Positions 61,490-64,000 of a stretch of DNA of 64,000 nucleotides are shown piece by piece (position 1 is the first letter of the stretch; each line of letters opens with the position of its first letter). Made by a program: the position numbers and the translations under genes. Source of the DNA: Rhodococcus wratislaviensis (GTDB lineage: Bacteria > Actinomycetota > Actinomycetes > Mycobacteriales > Mycobacteriaceae); the NCBI RefSeq assembly GCF_900455735.1, contig NZ_UAUI01000001.1, forward strand, positions 558,001 through 622,000, in the 5' to 3' direction. Below the pieces are notes generated by a model, which saw nothing but the letters and a program-made list of their open reading frames with translations, ran no database searches and was not told the origin of the DNA.

Positions 61490-61990
61490 CGTTTAGAGCG
61501 AGGGGCCGGATGGATGAGTCGCTGAGTTTCAGCTCCGTGCGACTCAGTCGCGGCGCAGCCGCGGGAAACTTGATTCCGTTCTGGTCCAGCATTATTTCGC
61601 GTGCACGCACGTGCGGATCGGATGTAACTTCTTCGACAGCGTTGACGGGTGTCACACAAGCTTCGGCGCCGGCGAAGAGTGTTGTCCATTCAGCGCGAGT
61701 TTGGTGGCAAAGACGTCTGCGATGCGGCGTTTGGCCTCCGGCCATCGGGCCCGGTCATTTTGCAGGTCGTGCAGGTCGTGTTGGAGCCCGAGCACCCGCA
61801 GGAGGTTCGTGTAGAACCTCGGCTCGACGCTGCCCACGGCCATGTAGTGGCCGTCGCTGCTTCGGTAGCTGTTGTAGAACGGGGCACCGGAATCCATGTC
61901 GTTGGTCCCCGGAACCGGGGACCAACGACCCTCGGCTTTGCGCTGCCAGTAGGACGATGCGCCAAAGGAGAATCGTGTGATTCCAGGCTC
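61460..61990 (-). pseudogene. CaiB/BaiF-type CoA transferase (alpha-methylacyl-CoA racemase-like) remnant
   Basis: Minus-strand text runs FSFGASSYWQRKAEGRW, DSGAPFYNSYRSSDGHYMAV, VEPRFYTNLLRVLGLQ and DRARWPEAKRRIADVFATK. After a frameshift near 61680 it continues RAEWTTLFAGAEACVTPVNA, DPHVRAREIML, FPAAAPRLSRTE. This is the C-terminal half of an AMACR-like protein. The N-terminal half, with the catalytic residues, is missing. Confidence 0.85.
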
Positions 61991-61991
61991 G

Positions 61992-62271
61992 TCAGGGTCC
62001 GTCCGGGCAGTGGTGAACGTACTGGACGGCGGGTTGGTGAACCCAGTTGGTTCCGTATATCAGTCCCGCGAATGGGATCGGAACCACGAGGGCCAGCAAC
62101 AGGCAGCGAGCTTTCCGCAGCGGTCACCGCCCCGACGACCGTCCCCACGAAGGTGAGCGCGGCGAGCACCCACAGTGCGCGGGCCACCACTACCGCATGT
62201 CTGATCTGGACGACCGAGCCACCAACGACCAGCAAGGCACCAAGCCAGAGGGGGCGGGTCCAAGTGGGCAT
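61992..62271 (-). pseudogene. small membrane protein with one frameshift
   Basis: From ATG 62271: TWTRPLWLGALLVVGGSVVQ, VVVARALWVLAALTFVGTVV (two membrane helices). After a one-base shift near 62112: LLALVVPIPFAGLIYGTNWV-HQPAVQYVHHC, with a third helix, and a stop at 61992. If the shift is a sequencing error the protein has about 92 residues and three helices. Function is unknown. Confidence 0.5.
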
Positions 62272-62670
62272 GGCGGCGCGGGTCCTCCCAACGTTCGGCG
62301 GGCGTGAAGTCACATGGGCGCACAATCGGCCCATGCGGCTGATCGCGCCGATGTTGACCCGCCCCCGGGTGAACCACCGGAGGCAACGGACGGCGCCTGG
62401 GCAGCGGAAATGAAGTGCGTCGGTTGGCGCATCCCGCGACAACCTGCCAGGGCAATGGGTCGGAGGCGATGACCGCGGGCATGTTCGAGATCCGGCGGCG
62501 ACGCTCCTGGGTCGGAATCCATCACGCGTGGGCGTCATCCCCCGCGCTCCTGGCCCTGGTGACAACTCGGCGGGCCCACTTCTGCCGCGAATTGCCGCCA
62601 TCACCGGCCCGACCGGAGGACAATGGAGTTCGCCGGAAACTTCACGCGTTGCCCGGGAAGGGAAACGGTC
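62272..62670. other. about 400 bp with no recognisable gene
   Basis: No family text in any frame. It probably contains the promoter for the membrane protein at 62671. Confidence 0.45.
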
Positions 62671-63099
62671 ATGTCCGAGGAATCTGTGGTCAAACGCGGT
62701 GTGGCGCAAGGGTCCGCGATGGGTGGCGCGGTTCTGCTGGTTACCGTCGGTGTCCTCGAGCTACTCCAGGGCCTGTCCGCGATCTCCAAGGATGAGGTAA
62801 TAGTCACCGGAGTCGACTACACCTACCAATTCGACCTCACCGCATGGGGGTGGACCCACCTGGTTCTCGGCGCGATCGTTACCGCCGCCGGAATCGCCCT
62901 GTTCACCGGTGCCGCCTGGGCGAGAGGGGGCGCCATGGTGATCTGCGCAATCTCGATCCTCGTCAACTTCCTCTGGTTGCCCTACTACCCCATGTGGGCG
63001 ATCACGATCATCGCCCTCAACGCCGTGGTGATTTGGGCCGTCTCGACCTGGCACCCCGACAGAGACGGAGCCGCACGGCCATATCGACCGGCGAGATAA
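62671..63099 (+). CDS. small four-helix membrane protein (DUF7144-like)
   Basis: 142 residues from ATG 62671 (GAAGGG about 10 bases upstream). An in-frame ATG at 62623 is less likely. Four hydrophobic segments: GGAVLLVTVGVLELLQGLSA, WTHLVLGAIVTAAGIALFTG, MVICAISILVNFLWLPYY and ITIIALNAVVIWAVSTW. The WxHLxLG and NFLWLPYYPxW phrases fit a family of uncharacterised actinobacterial membrane proteins. It ends in a short basic cytoplasmic tail. It is followed 152 bp later by an antiporter on the same strand. Confidence 0.8.
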   Translation: MSEESVVKRGVAQGSAMGGAVLLVTVGVLELLQGLSAISKDEVIVTGVDYTYQFDLTAWGWTHLVLGAIVTAAGIALFTGAAWARGGAMVICAISILVNFLWLPYYPMWAITIIALNAVVIWAVSTWHPDRDGAARPYRPAR

Positions 63100-63251
63100 A
63101 CGGCTAGCGACAACGAACAGTGCGGCAGGCATTTCCGCAACCTATGAGGACGACGATGGGACAGGAGATTCATCATGCGGATCGAGGGTTGCGGTCTCAC
63201 GACACGACCTCGCGCCACGCCGACATCGACCGAGAATGACGCGTGGCCGCC

Positions 63252-64000
63252 ATGACGTGGGCGCTGCCCGCGATCGCCGTGATCCTGCTCGGCTTCGCGG
63301 CGATCTCCCGGCGCGTGGCGGGCACGCCGATCACCGCCCCGATCGTCTTCACCGTCACCGGGCTGCTGCTCGGCGTGGAGGCGGCCGGAGTGGTCGACGT
63401 GCACGCCACCGCCGAGATCGTCAAACTGCTCGCCGAGGTGACCCTGGCGTTGGTGCTGTTCTCCGACGCTGCACACGTCGACCTGACCGAACTCCGCACC
63501 GAGATTTCCTTACCTGCGCGACTTCTCGGTATCGGCCTGCCACTGACCATCGCGGCCGGATTCGGTGCCGCCGCGATCGCGCTCGGCGATCTCGCCTGGC
63601 CCGAGGCGTTGCTGCTCGCAGTGATCCTCGCCCCCACCGACGCCGCGCTCGGTCAGGCCGTGGTCACCCTCCCCGTGCTGCCGATGCGGATACGCCAGGG
63701 CTTGAACGTCGAAAGCGGCCTCAATGACGGTATCTGTGTGCCGTTGTTCCTGATCGTGCTCGCGATCGCGCAAGCCGAAGCGGGTGCGATCGGCGACGGT
63801 GCGGCCGCCCGTCTGGTCACCGAGCAAATTGGTTACGGGGTCGTCGCCGGGGTCGGGGCAGGCGTACTCGCCGCCGCCGTCCTGGTGACGGCCAGTCGGC
63901 GCCACGCCCTCGATCCACTGTGGGCGCACACCGTGCCGGTGACCGCAGCACTGCTCGCCTACACCGCCGCCGTGCCGCTGGGCGGTTCCGGATTCATCGC
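63252..64000 (+). CDS. cation/proton antiporter, CPA1/NhaP type (cut by the right edge)
   Basis: At least 249 residues. Seen: hydrophobic WALPAIAVILLGFAAISRRV, the VTGLLLGVEAAG turn, LALVLFSDAAHVDL, LAPTDAALGQAVV (the Asp-bearing unwound helix of Na+(K+)/H+ antiporters) and VESGLNDGICVPLFLIVLAI. It exchanges monovalent cations for protons across the membrane. The start is ATG 63252; an in-frame GTG at 63243 is possible, and no strong ribosome site is present. The C-terminal part lies outside the window. Confidence 0.9.
   Translation, partial: MTWALPAIAVILLGFAAISRRVAGTPITAPIVFTVTGLLLGVEAAGVVDVHATAEIVKLLAEVTLALVLFSDAAHVDLTELRTEISLPARLLGIGLPLTIAAGFGAAAIALGDLAWPEALLLAVILAPTDAALGQAVVTLPVLPMRIRQGLNVESGLNDGICVPLFLIVLAIAQAEAGAIGDGAAARLVTEQIGYGVVAGVGAGVLAAAVLVTASRRHALDPLWAHTVPVTAALLAYTAAVPLGGSGFI

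Noticed and set aside
63144..63239. 31-residue open frame before the antiporter
   Set aside because: No family text and only a weak ribosome site; cannot be told from chance.

Overview
The window is high-GC actinobacterial chromosome, most likely from a Rhodococcus-like member of the Mycobacteriales. The basis is gene content: monomeric NADP isocitrate dehydrogenase, F420/deazaflavin-type oxidoreductases, MHS-type transporters, small secreted proteins typical of the group, and a giant NRPS. The genus is inferred from content, not from a marker gene.

Region 1 (1-10.5 kb) is a catabolic island. It holds a GntR/FCD regulator, two MHS-family symporters, a DUF2848 protein, and a minus-strand operon of HisD-like dehydrogenase, SDR and 3-hydroxyacyl-CoA dehydrogenase. 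A shared TGTATAC-containing motif lies in the control regions of the regulator, both transporters, DUF2848 and the HisD operon, so these genes look like one regulon. Around them are broken genes: a nitrilase-family gene with two frameshifts and a lost catalytic-lysine segment, and the tail of an acetoacetyl-CoA synthetase.

Region 2 (10.5-37.5 kb) is a loose mix of small units. It has a LacI regulator with two aldo-keto reductases and an SRPBCC protein, a wrecked IS256-family transposase, a LOG protein, a divergent MocR/AhpD-like pair, an aquaporin, an internally deleted DHFR-like protein, an Imm52-like protein, an aldo-keto reductase divergent from an XRE regulator, a DapA-like lyase, a catalytically degenerate nucleotidyltransferase, icd, an LLM oxidoreductase, secreted and small unknown proteins, a methyltransferase, a Ddn-like protein, a carboxylesterase and a GntR fragment.

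Region 3 (37.6-60.6 kb) is the standout, a two-gene biosynthetic operon. Gene 1 is a three-part fusion: PabA-type glutamine amidotransferase, PabB-type aminodeoxychorismate synthase, and a PrmC/HemK-like methyltransferase whose NPPY motif has become RPPC. Gene 2 starts inside the end of gene 1 (35-bp overlap). It encodes a 6,566-residue five-module NRPS: starter C-A-T-E / C-A-T / C-A-T-E / C-A-T / C-A-T-TE. The NRPS was built by tandem duplication of a roughly 7.85-kb two-module block, followed by exchange of adenylation cores. Three A cores are almost identical and two are of a second type. The expected product is a capped or acylated pentapeptide with D residues at positions 1 and 3, in a pathway that makes or consumes a chorismate-derived amine. 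No loading enzyme, MbtH protein, ADC lyase or exporter is visible here.

Region 4 (60.6-64 kb) is a graveyard of acyl-CoA genes (thiolase, OB-fold/Zn-ribbon and CaiB-type fragments), a frameshifted small membrane protein, an intact small membrane protein and the start of a cation/proton antiporter cut by the window edge.
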